Shown in pieces: positions 26,502-36,927 of a DNA stretch of 64,000 nt (position 1 is the stretch's first letter; the number at the start of each line of letters is the position of its first letter). The notes under the pieces are model-generated. The model was given only the letters and a program-made list of their open reading frames with translations. It was not told the DNA's origin and ran no database searches. Origin of the DNA: JBHEBG01 sp046557915 (GTDB lineage Bacteria > Bacteroidota > Bacteroidia > Flavobacteriales > Flavobacteriaceae); assembly GCF_046557915.1 (NCBI RefSeq), contig NZ_JBHEBG010000005.1, positions 1 through 64,000 of the forward strand, read 5' to 3'. A program made the translations under genes and the position numbers.

Positions 26502-29500
26502 TCAATCATCCAATGGTGCGCCAAAGTGACCTTGCCCTACTTCAACATATGGTACTCTATTATATCTTGCATTGTTATTATGCCACCCAAAATTGATGAA
26601 CCATCTATTTGGAAGTATATTGTTATAGCTGCTTTCTATATCGGGTGTTTTAAATCTTCCAAGGGATTTTAGAGCGTCTTGAGGAACATCTACACAAGAA
26701 GAGCCACATACGTCATAAAAATGTCCATTAGCTTGGGTAAAGGCAGCATTATAGGCAATCCCATCTTCCTCAGTACTGGTTTCCAAACGAATAAAATTAT
26801 CATAACGTTCTCCGTCGGGATGTGCTTCTCGATATTGATTGTTCACAATTTGTATTACTTGCGATGCATTTAATCCTGTACCTCTAAAATCACTTCCTGC
26901 TCCGGTTTGAGAATCATATTTTACATTGCCTAAGTCAGGATTTCTGTTAACACCACTCAACCCAAATAACGTGCCTAAATTTTTATCTGTTCCATTCTTA
27001 GAAAGATACCTCCAACCATCTCTGTCATTCCCTATCAGTACTGCGGCATGACCCAGACCACCTACTGCCATACTCGAATTAAGTATGATAATGTCCCTGC
27101 CGTCAGGATCGCCGTAAAGAATTGGATTGTTCCCCATGGCCATATAAGGAGATTGGCTTGTTCGCCTTACATCATCTGGCCTTAACCATCTCATTATCCT
27201 TGAATCGTAAAACCTACGTTCAAAGAAATTATGCCCAGTCTCATCATCTTTTTCCGAAAATTGCCCTTGATAATCATAACGGTAATCCCCGACGACATTC
27301 CGTCCGGGCATGGCCATCCCGCCCGGATAGTAATCCGTATAGTCTTCATTGTTGGTACCAGTGCCATTTTTCTGGAACAAGGCACGTACATTACCCAAAT
27401 GATCGGTAAGTTGATATACATTGGTACCTCCAGACCTATAGTGTACTCCCAACCTTTGGCTACCATAAATAGGTTGTTCCACTAGCGTGCTGTTATTGTA
27501 GATGGCCATAACGCTACCGGTAACATCCCTAACGTAATAGGTGGTGTTCGTTAAGGTACCGCTAGTGTAACTTTGCTTTTTCACCCTATGACTCCTATCG
27601 TTATACATGAACTTAACCAAAGTTACATTATTTTTTTTAACCTCGGTCACCAGACCGCTGGCGTTATAGACGTACCCAATATTCTCCCCGGTATTGCTAA
27701 CCAACTGCCCTATTTTATTGTATACATAGTTATTACCGTCTTGGTCCCCAATATCGTCCGCACCGGAAACATCACCGGCCGCATCGTCTACCCGCAACAA
27801 CTGGTTGGGGCCATCCTGCGGGTCGGTCTTATAGGTGTAGCTAAGGTCGTCCATGGCATTGCCACCACTGGCATCCTTGTTGCGCTTTAGGTGTTGTAAA
27901 TTTCCGTTGGCATCATAGGTTATCCCGGTAACATCGTAATCTCCACTGCCCACTTCATTAAATCCACCAACAATACGGGCGGTTAACGTACTTCCCGATT
28001 GGGCATGGAACCCCGGTAGCCACCTAATGCTATTACCCGCTTCCAAAGTGGTATTGCTTGCATTGGCATACACAGAACTACTGGTTAAATCCTCCTCGGC
28101 GGGTTCATCCTCAGTGGCCACTTGTCCAAAATTGGCCTGGCTTAACCAATTGTTCCGGTCGTAGTTAAAGGCATAGGTGCTCTGCTTACCGGCAACGGCA
28201 TATAGCGGACTGTTCCATCGTATCCCCTTAATGTTCCCATTTAACTGATCTGTACCATAACCGGGTGTGGTAATATTATTGGTCGTTTTCCTTGCATAAT
28301 CACTCCCATGATAGTCCAACTGCATGCCAAACAGATCATTGTTATCCCCCCCAGGATCATCCGCGGCGCTTAAACTTGGGTGGTTAATGCTTTTTAACTG
28401 TCCTGCCAAATTGTAAACGTAATCCACACCTTGGGAACCCTCGGCCAATTCGGTACGTTTTAAGGCCCCAGTCTCATAATATTCATATTCTGCATGGGTA
28501 GTATATGTGCTTCCATTGGTAGAAGTTTCCACCTTTGTTAATTGATCTGTACTATTATAGGTATATCTATGGATAAATTGTTCACTGGACACCCCTTTTT
28601 GATAAAGGACTTTGGTTACCAGCCCGGTTATAGGGTCGTATTCATAGTCTACGGTTTTGGTGCCCAAGCCTTGTGTCTCCTGTACCAACCATTTTACTCT
28701 CCCATAAATATCATAGCTATACCAAGTTTCATTATAATCGTTGGCGGTATAGGCCACATTACCTGCTGAGAAATCCAGTGCAGGGTAGGAAGATTGTCTA
28801 GTGCCTAAATTGTAGGTCTCCGCGGTCTCGTCATATTCTGTATGTTGTACCTCTGTTCTTGTGCCAGAGACCATAGCGGCATCCGGATTGGCGGAGGTAA
28901 ACCCACTGTTCTGTACTACGCCACTTTCCACGGGGCGCCCAAAACTGTCGTAATCGGTATAGGAAAATAGACCTGCATCTTTTTGAACACTGTTCTGGGA
29001 GTATCGTATCTGCCCATCATTACGATATTTGAACCAGGCTTCTCCCTCATCCGGGCTTTTGGTGTAGGTCAGTTGCCCCAAGGTATTGTATTGATAGGTA
29101 GTCTTGGGTTTTGTAGCCTTGGTGGTTCCCAAGGGTTGGTAACTTGCTATAAGTCTACCGGCTTTATCATATTCGTTAAGACTATAGTCATAATAATTCT
29201 CCTTATAATTTACGGTGACCGGAGTAGCAGGGTCGTAATTATCAATATCATTGACCGATACACGATAAAAGCCATTGGGCAATGTGGTTGATGGGGTAAC
29301 TGTGGATTCTGTTATTAAATTGTAGGTAGTTACCGCATTACCATTGGTGGTAACCGTAAAACCCATGCTACTGCCAGCTGGCACGTGAATATCCACAAAT
29401 CCTTGTTCATAAATATCGATGCTCATGCTTCTTGCCGTAGTGCCTCCACTGCGGGCAGCCGCCAAGGTGCGCCCATCGTTATCGGTAAAAACTACATTTT

Positions 29501-30209
29501 CATTTCCGTGCACATTTCGGCTCACGGCCTTATGAATTTTATAATCGGACGCTGCGTATTTGGTTTCGCCAAAAGCTACAGTCTGGGCCAATTCTTGGCC
29601 AGCCCTCATGGTAAAACTATAGGCCTGTGGCCATTGTCCGCTTATTTTGTTTCCCCCAATAGCTTTTAAAGGTACGCTTGGGTTAAGCTTGCTAAAGATT
29701 GTCCTTGAAAATGGATAGGAGGTAATGTCCATATAACTATTACCGGGATGGTCGTTATTGTCATTGGAGGTACTGTAATAATTGCCCAAAGTATTGGAAA
29801 CCGTACCAACAGGAGTAGGACTCTCCGGGTTGGATTCAAAATCGGCAATGGAATAGGTATTGTTTCCGGAATCGCGCATAAAGCTGCTTTGGTACCCAAA
29901 GGTGGTCCCAACCGGGGCGCTTAATGTTGATAGTGCAGCCCTTCCCTGATAATCATAAAGGGTTTGGGTGGCCCAGATCTTGTTGGTCAGCATGTCCTTA
30001 CTTTGTGTTTGTTGGGCCTTTCCCAATTCATCAAAGAAAGAAACACTTCTGCTTTTTACGGTTCCGTTCACATCAAAACTTTCAACGCTGCTCCAGTTTC
30101 TGTTGGTTGGTAAAGCATCAAAATTATCCTGGGCATATGTAATGGCACTACAAAGCAGTAGCAGTAGGCTCATTGTCCAATTTTGAAATTTATTTTTAAT
30201 CTGTTTCAT
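26502..30209 (-). CDS. YD-repeat (RHS) protein with papain-like C-terminal tip
   Basis: 1235 residues with signal peptide (MSLLLLLCSAITYAQ). YD motifs fill the middle (YDKAGRLIASYQPLG, YDSFGRPVESG, YDIYGRVKWLVQ). The core ends with HLGNVRALFQ, RFYDSRIMRWLRPDD and the junction NPILYGDPDG. The last 198 residues (1038-1235) are the tip. GGLGHAAVLIG (His1054) and later CGSSCVDVPQDAL (Cys1168/Cys1172) follow the His-before-Cys order of permuted papain-like hydrolases (NlpC/P60, LRAT or PPPDE type); this assignment is by motif. It is second in an A+B pair, with 28 bases between the genes, and is followed by an immunity candidate. Confidence 0.88.
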   Translation of the reverse strand: MKQIKNKFQNWTMSLLLLLCSAITYAQDNFDALPTNRNWSSVESFDVNGTVKSRSVSFFDELGKAQQTQSKDMLTNKIWATQTLYDYQGRAALSTLSAPVGTTFGYQSSFMRDSGNNTYSIADFESNPESPTPVGTVSNTLGNYYSTSNDNNDHPGNSYMDITSYPFSRTIFSKLNPSVPLKAIGGNKISGQWPQAYSFTMRAGQELAQTVAFGETKYAASDYKIHKAVSRNVHGNENVVFTDNDGRTLAAARSGGTTARSMSIDIYEQGFVDIHVPAGSSMGFTVTTNGNAVTTYNLITESTVTPSTTLPNGFYRVSVNDIDNYDPATPVTVNYKENYYDYSLNEYDKAGRLIASYQPLGTTKATKPKTTYQYNTLGQLTYTKSPDEGEAWFKYRNDGQIRYSQNSVQKDAGLFSYTDYDSFGRPVESGVVQNSGFTSANPDAAMVSGTRTEVQHTEYDETAETYNLGTRQSSYPALDFSAGNVAYTANDYNETWYSYDIYGRVKWLVQETQGLGTKTVDYEYDPITGLVTKVLYQKGVSSEQFIHRYTYNSTDQLTKVETSTNGSTYTTHAEYEYYETGALKRTELAEGSQGVDYVYNLAGQLKSINHPSLSAADDPGGDNNDLFGMQLDYHGSDYARKTTNNITTPGYGTDQLNGNIKGIRWNSPLYAVAGKQSTYAFNYDRNNWLSQANFGQVATEDEPAEEDLTSSSVYANASNTTLEAGNSIRWLPGFHAQSGSTLTARIVGGFNEVGSGDYDVTGITYDANGNLQHLKRNKDASGGNAMDDLSYTYKTDPQDGPNQLLRVDDAAGDVSGADDIGDQDGNNYVYNKIGQLVSNTGENIGYVYNASGLVTEVKKNNVTLVKFMYNDRSHRVKKQSYTSGTLTNTTYYVRDVTGSVMAIYNNSTLVEQPIYGSQRLGVHYRSGGTNVYQLTDHLGNVRALFQKNGTGTNNEDYTDYYPGGMAMPGRNVVGDYRYDYQGQFSEKDDETGHNFFERRFYDSRIMRWLRPDDVRRTSQSPYMAMGNNPILYGDPDGRDIIILNSSMAVGGLGHAAVLIGNDRDGWRYLSKNGTDKNLGTLFGLSGVNRNPDLGNVKYDSQTGAGSDFRGTGLNASQVIQIVNNQYREAHPDGERYDNFIRLETSTEEDGIAYNAAFTQANGHFYDVCGSSCVDVPQDALKSLGRFKTPDIESSYNNILPNRWFINFGWHNNNARYNRVPYVEVGQGHFGAPLDD

Positions 30210-30237
30210 AATTTATATGTTTAGAATGAACCTTTAC

Positions 30238-33200
30238 TTACTGCATATTTACCGAAGTGGTTACCGTACCACAATCGCCCGCTTTCTCAATACTAAGAAT
30301 AGTGTTACCGAAACCGCCAGAATCATTACTTACACTCAAGCTACAGTCCACATATCCCACACTAGGGAAGACCCCTGCATCTACACTGCTTACACTACTT
30401 CCTGTATTGAGTAAATCGGATCGTACACCATTTACCGTGGCGTATCCATAAAATCCTGCTCCAGAGCCTCCCGTTGTAGCTGAATAAATAATGGGATCTC
30501 CCGGGGTTCCATTTAATCGTATTGTTTTAGAACTACAATTGGAACAACTGGCATTGCTAAACGTGTATGCAGCGGATACCGAAATATTGGTTGTAAAGGA
30601 TTGCTCGTTGTTCAAAGTCAGGGTAATGGTTTTATTACCTGCCGAGCTATAGGAATGGGAAAGTGTTGCAGGTGGATTATTGGTTCCATTTTGGGAAGAG
30701 CCATCACCAAAGTTTACATTCCAAGTGGTGACCCCTCCGTATCCTATAATATCAAAAACAACATTACAGGCAGTGCTTGTAACATTTTCATCTGTTGCAA
30801 TACTTCCAGAAAGGTTGCTACAGGTTCCTATACTCCCATTTTTATATTGCAGTTTGCTTTTGGCTATCACTTTAAACCCTCCAACAATGCCTGTTTGGTC
30901 TACCACTTCGGCATAAGTACTGCATAATTGCCCACCTTCATTATAAACGTATTGTGTGGCAAGGTTATTAGCTCCGATAATATGGGTTAGTTCGTCCCAT
31001 TCATTATAGACATAAGAATTCATAGAAGATTGTACTGGATGGATTCTAAAATCATCATAATACAACGTCCCCGTATTTGCTCTTACATATATCGTTTTAT
31101 TAGAGGAACTTAAGCTTACATAATGATTCAGCAATACCCAGTCTCCTGCAATAATCTTTTCGCCATTAAAGGAATTAAGTCCATTACCATCGTAAACCCT
31201 TGCGTTGGTGTAATTATCCTTGGAAGCCCAAACGGAAATTTTATATTTTCCAGCGCGGTGTCCAGATAAGGTTGTCTTAAAACCCTGATCGCTTGTGACC
31301 TTAATGGCATACCTGCCCGTATGTGCCCGATCTTCTGTTCTGCCCACATCATCTATTCCGTCGTCAAAAGTGTCACCGTCCAAATATTCTGCACCGCTAT
31401 AGTACATTTCGGACAGTGGGGCGTTAGCTGTAACGATAATTTTGGTATCATCATCTCCCATTTTGGTAGCAGCCTTATTACCATTGATATCCTCAACTTC
31501 CAAAACCATGGAAAAGGGATCATAAGCATTTATTTGGGAGGTTAATTTCCAATCCGTAGGTTGTGAACTTGCAGTTGTGCTCCAATTAAAGTTATCATAA
31601 TCTCCAGAGAAGCTGGTAAAGAAACCATTGCTATCGGAAGAGCCATCCCACGTATAGGTTTTGTGCTTGCGCCATACGCTAGAGGTACCACCCCCGTTGC
31701 TTGCCGTATAGGTTGATGGGGACCATGTATTGATTCCGGCCCCTACCAATTTATAGGTACCATTGTCCTTTATATATGTTTTGTTCATCGCTTCTTGTGT
31801 CAACATATTTTTGTAGGACGTGCTGGTAATTTTACTACCCATATTTGCGTAACGTGTGTAGGCAGGAATGGTCTCCGTTCTAAATTCAGTACCATCGCTC
31901 TGTGTTGTAGTGGTCTTTAAAAGCTGGCCAGTATATTGGTCGTGCTGGTCAAAATAGGTGGTGCTCGTAAAACCACCTTGTATTACGGTAGTACTTAACA
32001 AAGCACTGGAGTATATGGTTCGAGAGGAACTATTCACATACCATTTGTCCGTTGCAGAGCCACTGGTATAATCCAATATTTTGTACTGTTGAAATGATTC
32101 TCTTACAATCCCTTGGGGTGCATTATCTGGTAATGCGTAATTATTGATGGTCTTACTCAACAATTGACCGTAACTATTATAACTGGCAGTGGATAATAAC
32201 TGTCCCAAACATGCGGTATTATCTTTTACATTTATAGTACTTACGGAAACAGAGGCGCCGGCACCGGAATTATTGAAATTGTCTTCATCTTTATCTATCT
32301 GAAGCACATCTCCAAAAGTGGTGTTAAGACTGCTCTTTTCCACTAGTGTTTTAAAGACATACTGTGTATTCCCCAGAGATGTATTATCCGTTCCGTAAGC
32401 CGTGGTCTTCACATGGGAGTACATGGCTATTGGTGCAGGGAGTTCCATACCGTATGGAACCTCCTTGTCAGCATAAGGTCCAAAAGGTATGTACGAGACA
32501 ATGCCTGATGTTATATTGGTACCAGGAATATCATAATCATAATCCGTCCTATACGAATTGGTCCCATCAGTGGTGGTTAAGGATTTTACCCGTGTTCCTG
32601 TGGAGAATGTATCGCCAGACATACTTACTCTCGTGTAGGTATTGTTAAATGTAATTGCTGTACATTCAGACCCATATGATATACTGCTCACCGATGTTGG
32701 ATTGCCATTTAGTTGTAATTTTATCTTTTGTGGATTGATGACCTGAATCACTTTGGCCGTGCCATCATAAACATCCATTGTGTATGAATCAGGATCAGAA
32801 GAGGTAGCGCCATCACTACAACTGGTTACTTTTCTATGAGTGGCCGGTATATCGTCATTAAGTCCGATACCGAAATTTGAGAAATCCACATTGGAAGAGA
32901 CTTCAAAGGTGTTGTTAACATCTAAGCTTCTTGTGGTGGAAAAACTCAAGTTTTGTGGTATGGCAGAAGCAAAAGTGTCTTCTTCATAGTCTACCACAAT
33001 TTTCCCACCCGTCGGCATTGTAATATCGGTAAGACTCCATTGATCGGGGTCGTGTTTGTCATACCCCCATTCGTCCTTGTCTGCAAATACATAAGGCTTG
33101 TTGGTATTATTGTACGCAAAAGTATAAGGTGGCATCAACTGATTGTCTCCCTTTCCTTTAAAAGTCACATTTTTTAAGGTCAATCTGCCTGTAGAGGAGG

Positions 33201-35631
33201 TATAGGGCGCTCCTGAAGCCAAGCTATAATCATATGAAAAAGATACTACTTTCGAGGATTTATCCTTTAAAAGAGTCCAGTTGTTAGCATCCTTGGCGTC
33301 AAGAACACTGCTTTGACGACTGCAGTTTATATTTTTTGTACCACCGCCATCCGCAGTTGTGTCAAACCAAGTAATGGAATAATTAGTGTTAACAGCAGGC
33401 GTAGCGCTTAAATTTGTTGTATTATTTTTGGAAATAGTTCCCAAATCCGAGTTCTTCACCAATAAAATCTCTTTAAGCCTTAACAAACTTTGTTCTCTTA
33501 GATTAAAAGTACTGACTGCAGTATTCTTATCTTTTCGGTGATGGTAGGTTAATTGTTTTCCCCTGCCATCTGCACGTTCTTCTTTTACAAAAAGTGCCGT
33601 ATGGGTACGCGTGATTACTTTGTCTAAATAATAGATTTCCTTTCGTCCCCAAGAATAATTTTTGATCTCATCATTTGTACCACTTAATTCAAACTCCTCC
33701 CCATGGGGATTATACCAAATATAGCCGTTGGACCATTTGCCGTAGTCGAAAGCTACCCAATAGCCATAATCGGAGTCGTCAGGTCTTTGATTGTTATTCA
33801 TGTCCACAAAATCGGGACCTGTAACCGCAGTTAACAACCAGTGGGTAGCATATTTTTTTAGTTGACGTTTTTCATAAAAAGCATCACCTTCTAAAGTATA
33901 TTGCGGGTCCATGCCATATTGCCTTGCTACTATCTCATGGTTGTATACAGGAATGGTATAATGGTAGGTCTTACCATCTGGTGCCACCACCTTAAAAGCT
34001 CCTATTCCATCTGATTCAAAGGCTGTGCCGCTATATGTAGGGGTAGCTGAAACCGCCTTTAAAAGCCCAAGGTTAAAGCCGATCCCAGCAGCCAACTCTG
34101 CGTTGGTATAATATTCCACATATCTTCCAGTTACCCTTCGGGAAAGGGAGGCATTTGCCGTGGAGGTCAAATAATTAAAAATAGACGAACTATTTGCTGA
34201 ACTCCCGTGAAAATCCTTTTGTGTCTGCAACCAATTGGATGTATAATCGTTATCAAATTGGAAGTCTGGGAGCAATGTAAAATCTGTTGCTGTGGCATAT
34301 GAAGAACCGGAGGTTGGAAGTTCGTGCCGAAGTTCATAATCTACTGTTGGAAAACTGTTCTCCACTTTTTTGTTAAACCCAATCAACGCTCCATTTTTTT
34401 TGTGACGTGGAGAAATGGAACCTGCAATACCCTGGCCCATTACCCTATATCCATCATAATTGGGATAAACCCCATTGTTACTATTGCTATTATATGTGCC
34501 TGAAGTACTTATGCCGTATATATCTGAAGTTCCACGGACATTAGTACTATTCTGGTTTAAGGCTGCTCTATTATTCCTAAAATACAAAGTTCCGTTAACA
34601 ATATTGTGCTCCAAATTGTCAAGAGATACGGTAGTCTTTTGTTTCCCAAAACTAAAAGATAATATTCCACCAGGTAAAGGGATAAACGCCGGGATATTAT
34701 AACCACTTTGTTTTACATTATAATCATTGGACGAAACCGAATGGGAAAAAGAAAAGGTATTAAGTCCTACTGATGCTTTGCCAACAGTTCCTGTAATACC
34801 AACTCCACTGGAAGAAAAGTTTACACCTAAACTACTTTTTTTGCCACCCTCTCCAGCAGAATATGATGCATTTGCTGAAACATCACCACTCCAACTAGAG
34901 CTTACACCTAAATTTAAATTTTGGTTTGTAAATACCCCACTAGTACCTAATTTCCTATCAAAACCATAACTGCCCCTTAATCCAATACCATTAGTACCTA
35001 TACTCCCTCCAATACCAAAACCATTATTTCCAATATACGTACCACCATTAAGCGAAAAACCAGAAGTGCCAACAGATACACCAATGTTACCGACAGTATT
35101 ACCCGTTTTGTTTAAAATACCTGTTCCCAAACTTACAGAACCCCCAAAAGAACGGCTATCTCCCCAGGCCAGATTGAGCCCCACAGATGCTCCTCCATTA
35201 CTAGTAAACCCAATACTAGCGGAATAATCTGTATATGTTGTACCCTTGTTGTAGAAATACTCTCTAAAAGTACCTTGATTCCAGTCATCCGGATAACCAT
35301 TTACGGATCGGGTTATGGCACCAGGGTTTACGTTCCAACCCAAGCCAGTCCACGTAGCTTCTTGATCCATAGCTATACCTGCATGGTATGCCAATGATAA
35401 TGGGTAGCCTCCTTCTGGAGAAGGCACGTTCATTAATGGTAATACATAGCTTAAATCCCCAGTAGCTAAGTTTACCATGTCTGTGGCATCCACGGGTTCA
35501 AAACTTGAAGCTTCAGGGGCCGTGGGTCCATTGTTGGATGCAAACAAAAAGTTTACAGGTACCAAGCTGGGCAAAAAGGTAAGTGTTAAAAACACTGCCA
35601 TTACTTTGTGTGAAAATTTGGTCTTCTTCAT
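30238..35631 (-). CDS. Large exported RHS-partner protein with SpvB-like N-terminus and PKD domain
   Basis: 1797 residues; hydrophobic signal near residues 10-32. At about 60-120 it carries ATGDLSYVLPLMNVPSPEGG and EATWTGLGWNVNPGAITR, the signature also present in the 1738-residue protein of the left locus. Residues about 130-330 are a Gly/Ser/Asn-rich repetitive stretch (VGNIGVSVGTSGFSLNGGTY). A long beta-rich body follows, then YD-like motifs (YNEWDELTHIIGANNLATQY). Near the C-terminus a PKD domain (WNVNFGDGSSQNG) precedes a final cysteine-containing domain. It is third in an operon behind a Skp-like chaperone and a lipoprotein. Shell partner of the downstream YD protein by analogy with TcB/TcC. 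Confidence 0.87.
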   Translation of the reverse strand: MKKTKFSHKVMAVFLTLTFLPSLVPVNFLFASNNGPTAPEASSFEPVDATDMVNLATGDLSYVLPLMNVPSPEGGYPLSLAYHAGIAMDQEATWTGLGWNVNPGAITRSVNGYPDDWNQGTFREYFYNKGTTYTDYSASIGFTSNGGASVGLNLAWGDSRSFGGSVSLGTGILNKTGNTVGNIGVSVGTSGFSLNGGTYIGNNGFGIGGSIGTNGIGLRGSYGFDRKLGTSGVFTNQNLNLGVSSSWSGDVSANASYSAGEGGKKSSLGVNFSSSGVGITGTVGKASVGLNTFSFSHSVSSNDYNVKQSGYNIPAFIPLPGGILSFSFGKQKTTVSLDNLEHNIVNGTLYFRNNRAALNQNSTNVRGTSDIYGISTSGTYNSNSNNGVYPNYDGYRVMGQGIAGSISPRHKKNGALIGFNKKVENSFPTVDYELRHELPTSGSSYATATDFTLLPDFQFDNDYTSNWLQTQKDFHGSSANSSSIFNYLTSTANASLSRRVTGRYVEYYTNAELAAGIGFNLGLLKAVSATPTYSGTAFESDGIGAFKVVAPDGKTYHYTIPVYNHEIVARQYGMDPQYTLEGDAFYEKRQLKKYATHWLLTAVTGPDFVDMNNNQRPDDSDYGYWVAFDYGKWSNGYIWYNPHGEEFELSGTNDEIKNYSWGRKEIYYLDKVITRTHTALFVKEERADGRGKQLTYHHRKDKNTAVSTFNLREQSLLRLKEILLVKNSDLGTISKNNTTNLSATPAVNTNYSITWFDTTADGGGTKNINCSRQSSVLDAKDANNWTLLKDKSSKVVSFSYDYSLASGAPYTSSTGRLTLKNVTFKGKGDNQLMPPYTFAYNNTNKPYVFADKDEWGYDKHDPDQWSLTDITMPTGGKIVVDYEEDTFASAIPQNLSFSTTRSLDVNNTFEVSSNVDFSNFGIGLNDDIPATHRKVTSCSDGATSSDPDSYTMDVYDGTAKVIQVINPQKIKLQLNGNPTSVSSISYGSECTAITFNNTYTRVSMSGDTFSTGTRVKSLTTTDGTNSYRTDYDYDIPGTNITSGIVSYIPFGPYADKEVPYGMELPAPIAMYSHVKTTAYGTDNTSLGNTQYVFKTLVEKSSLNTTFGDVLQIDKDEDNFNNSGAGASVSVSTINVKDNTACLGQLLSTASYNSYGQLLSKTINNYALPDNAPQGIVRESFQQYKILDYTSGSATDKWYVNSSSRTIYSSALLSTTVIQGGFTSTTYFDQHDQYTGQLLKTTTTQSDGTEFRTETIPAYTRYANMGSKITSTSYKNMLTQEAMNKTYIKDNGTYKLVGAGINTWSPSTYTASNGGGTSSVWRKHKTYTWDGSSDSNGFFTSFSGDYDNFNWSTTASSQPTDWKLTSQINAYDPFSMVLEVEDINGNKAATKMGDDDTKIIVTANAPLSEMYYSGAEYLDGDTFDDGIDDVGRTEDRAHTGRYAIKVTSDQGFKTTLSGHRAGKYKISVWASKDNYTNARVYDGNGLNSFNGEKIIAGDWVLLNHYVSLSSSNKTIYVRANTGTLYYDDFRIHPVQSSMNSYVYNEWDELTHIIGANNLATQYVYNEGGQLCSTYAEVVDQTGIVGGFKVIAKSKLQYKNGSIGTCSNLSGSIATDENVTSTACNVVFDIIGYGGVTTWNVNFGDGSSQNGTNNPPATLSHSYSSAGNKTITLTLNNEQSFTTNISVSAAYTFSNASCSNCSSKTIRLNGTPGDPIIYSATTGGSGAGFYGYATVNGVRSDLLNTGSSVSSVDAGVFPSVGYVDCSLSVSNDSGGFGNTILSIEKAGDCGTVTTSVNMQ

Positions 35632-35670
35632 AGTGATCTGGGTGTTAATAGGTCAAGGTTTAAACTTGGG

Positions 35671-36336
35671 TTAGAGTAGGTTTTTAAAATTTAGTTTTGG
35701 TTGGTCTTTAATTGGCAAAGTGGAAACTTTAAAGCGCACTTCTCCGGTAGAGAATCCTAAATCTTCAATAGTGAAATGGAAAAAATCTTTTTCCAATAAT
35801 CTTTCATCTTTTGGATACACTAATAACATACTAGTACCATTACTCATACCATACATTCTAGGGTACACATAATCTGCCATAGGAATAGTGTCCTTAGCTT
35901 TGGTATACATATGTACTTTATCTGTCATACCAAAGGCTAACTGGTTTACCATGGTGCCAAAAGTATTTCTGTTTCCTATCTTGTTGCTTAAGAGTTCTTG
36001 GTTGTTGGAGCTCATGCTCAAATTAAAATAGAGATATTCCCCATACTTATTTCTAAGGCTATCTACCGTTTCTATAGCATACCGATCTGTCAATTCCTGT
36101 TTTACCAATATGTCCGTAGGCCTATAGGTAAGCGTATAGGAAACATTATTAACCGTTTTTTGATGCACATAGCCATTCTCCTCTTTTTTGATATGGGCCC
36201 AAAGTGCTTGCTCCGATTCAAACTTGTTTTGATGGCAGGAGCTAAACGTAATTACCATGAGCGTAAATGTTAATGCTCTGATCCTATCTTGTGGAAAGAG
36301 AAAGCGTTGTTTTGTTTTTCTATTATTCACCTGCAT
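35671..36336 (-). CDS. Lipoprotein of unknown function in the RHS operon
   Basis: 221 residues. After a basic N-terminus a hydrophobic stretch ends in a lipobox (TLMVITFSSC, Cys34). The mature protein is a mixed alpha/beta domain without known motif. Its start overlaps the upstream Skp-like gene by 14 bases and it ends 39 bases before the 1797-residue gene, so it belongs to that operon. It could help place or fold the large exported proteins; that is inference. Confidence 0.7.
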   Translation of the reverse strand: MQVNNRKTKQRFLFPQDRIRALTFTLMVITFSSCHQNKFESEQALWAHIKKEENGYVHQKTVNNVSYTLTYRPTDILVKQELTDRYAIETVDSLRNKYGEYLYFNLSMSSNNQELLSNKIGNRNTFGTMVNQLAFGMTDKVHMYTKAKDTIPMADYVYPRMYGMSNGTSMLLVYPKDERLLEKDFFHFTIEDLGFSTGEVRFKVSTLPIKDQPKLNFKNLL

Positions 36337-36856
36337 ACTCAGAATTTAAACCGTTCAACACTGTTTGGGTTAAATCTGAAACATCTTCGGCATACATAAT
36401 ATTTCCGCTTCCCTTGGCGCCAAAAATGATTCGATACCCTTTCTTTTTACCGTATTCTTTTACATAATCATTAATATCATTAACTACCGTTTGGGTCATT
36501 TTTTGATCCTCTTCTTCTATCTGTTTTTGTATCGCCTGTTGGTAACTATTAATTTGTTGCTGTTTGTTTTGCAATAGTTGTTGTTTTAACTCCAATTCTT
36601 TTTTAGTCATGGAGGCACGTTCTTTTTCATACGTCCGTAGTTCCTTTTGCCAATCTACCAAAAGACTGTCTGCATTGGCCTTTAGTGTGCTGGCTTTATT
36701 ATTAAAAGTTTCTCTTTCGGTTTTGGTCCGGTCATAACCTTCTACCAACTTATTGATGTCCACAAAGACCAACTCGGATTTTGATGGTAAAAGAAAAAAA
36801 GTGGCCATACTTGCCACAAGGGCGATGATAGATATAGGCAATGCTAGTTTATTCAT
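36323..36856 (-). CDS. OmpH/Skp-family periplasmic chaperone-like protein
   Basis: 177 residues. The N-terminal membrane helix (ISIIALVASMATFFLLPS) acts as signal or anchor. A strand (LVFVDINKLVEGYDR) follows, then a long coiled coil (KKELELKQQLLQNKQQQINS) and a return strand (KKKGYRIIFGAKGSGNIMYA). This is the order of Skp/OmpH chaperones, whose trimer grasps unfolded exported proteins. It heads the second RHS operon, suggesting a dedicated chaperone rather than the housekeeping Skp, which normally sits beside bamA. Confidence 0.82.
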   Translation of the reverse strand: MNKLALPISIIALVASMATFFLLPSKSELVFVDINKLVEGYDRTKTERETFNNKASTLKANADSLLVDWQKELRTYEKERASMTKKELELKQQLLQNKQQQINSYQQAIQKQIEEEDQKMTQTVVNDINDYVKEYGKKKGYRIIFGAKGSGNIMYAEDVSDLTQTVLNGLNSEYAGE

Positions 36857-36927
36857 GGTATTTGGTGTTTTTGTTTATTAGCTGTAGGTTTCTTTTTCAT
36901 TTGTATTAAAGGAATTTTCCAATTTCA

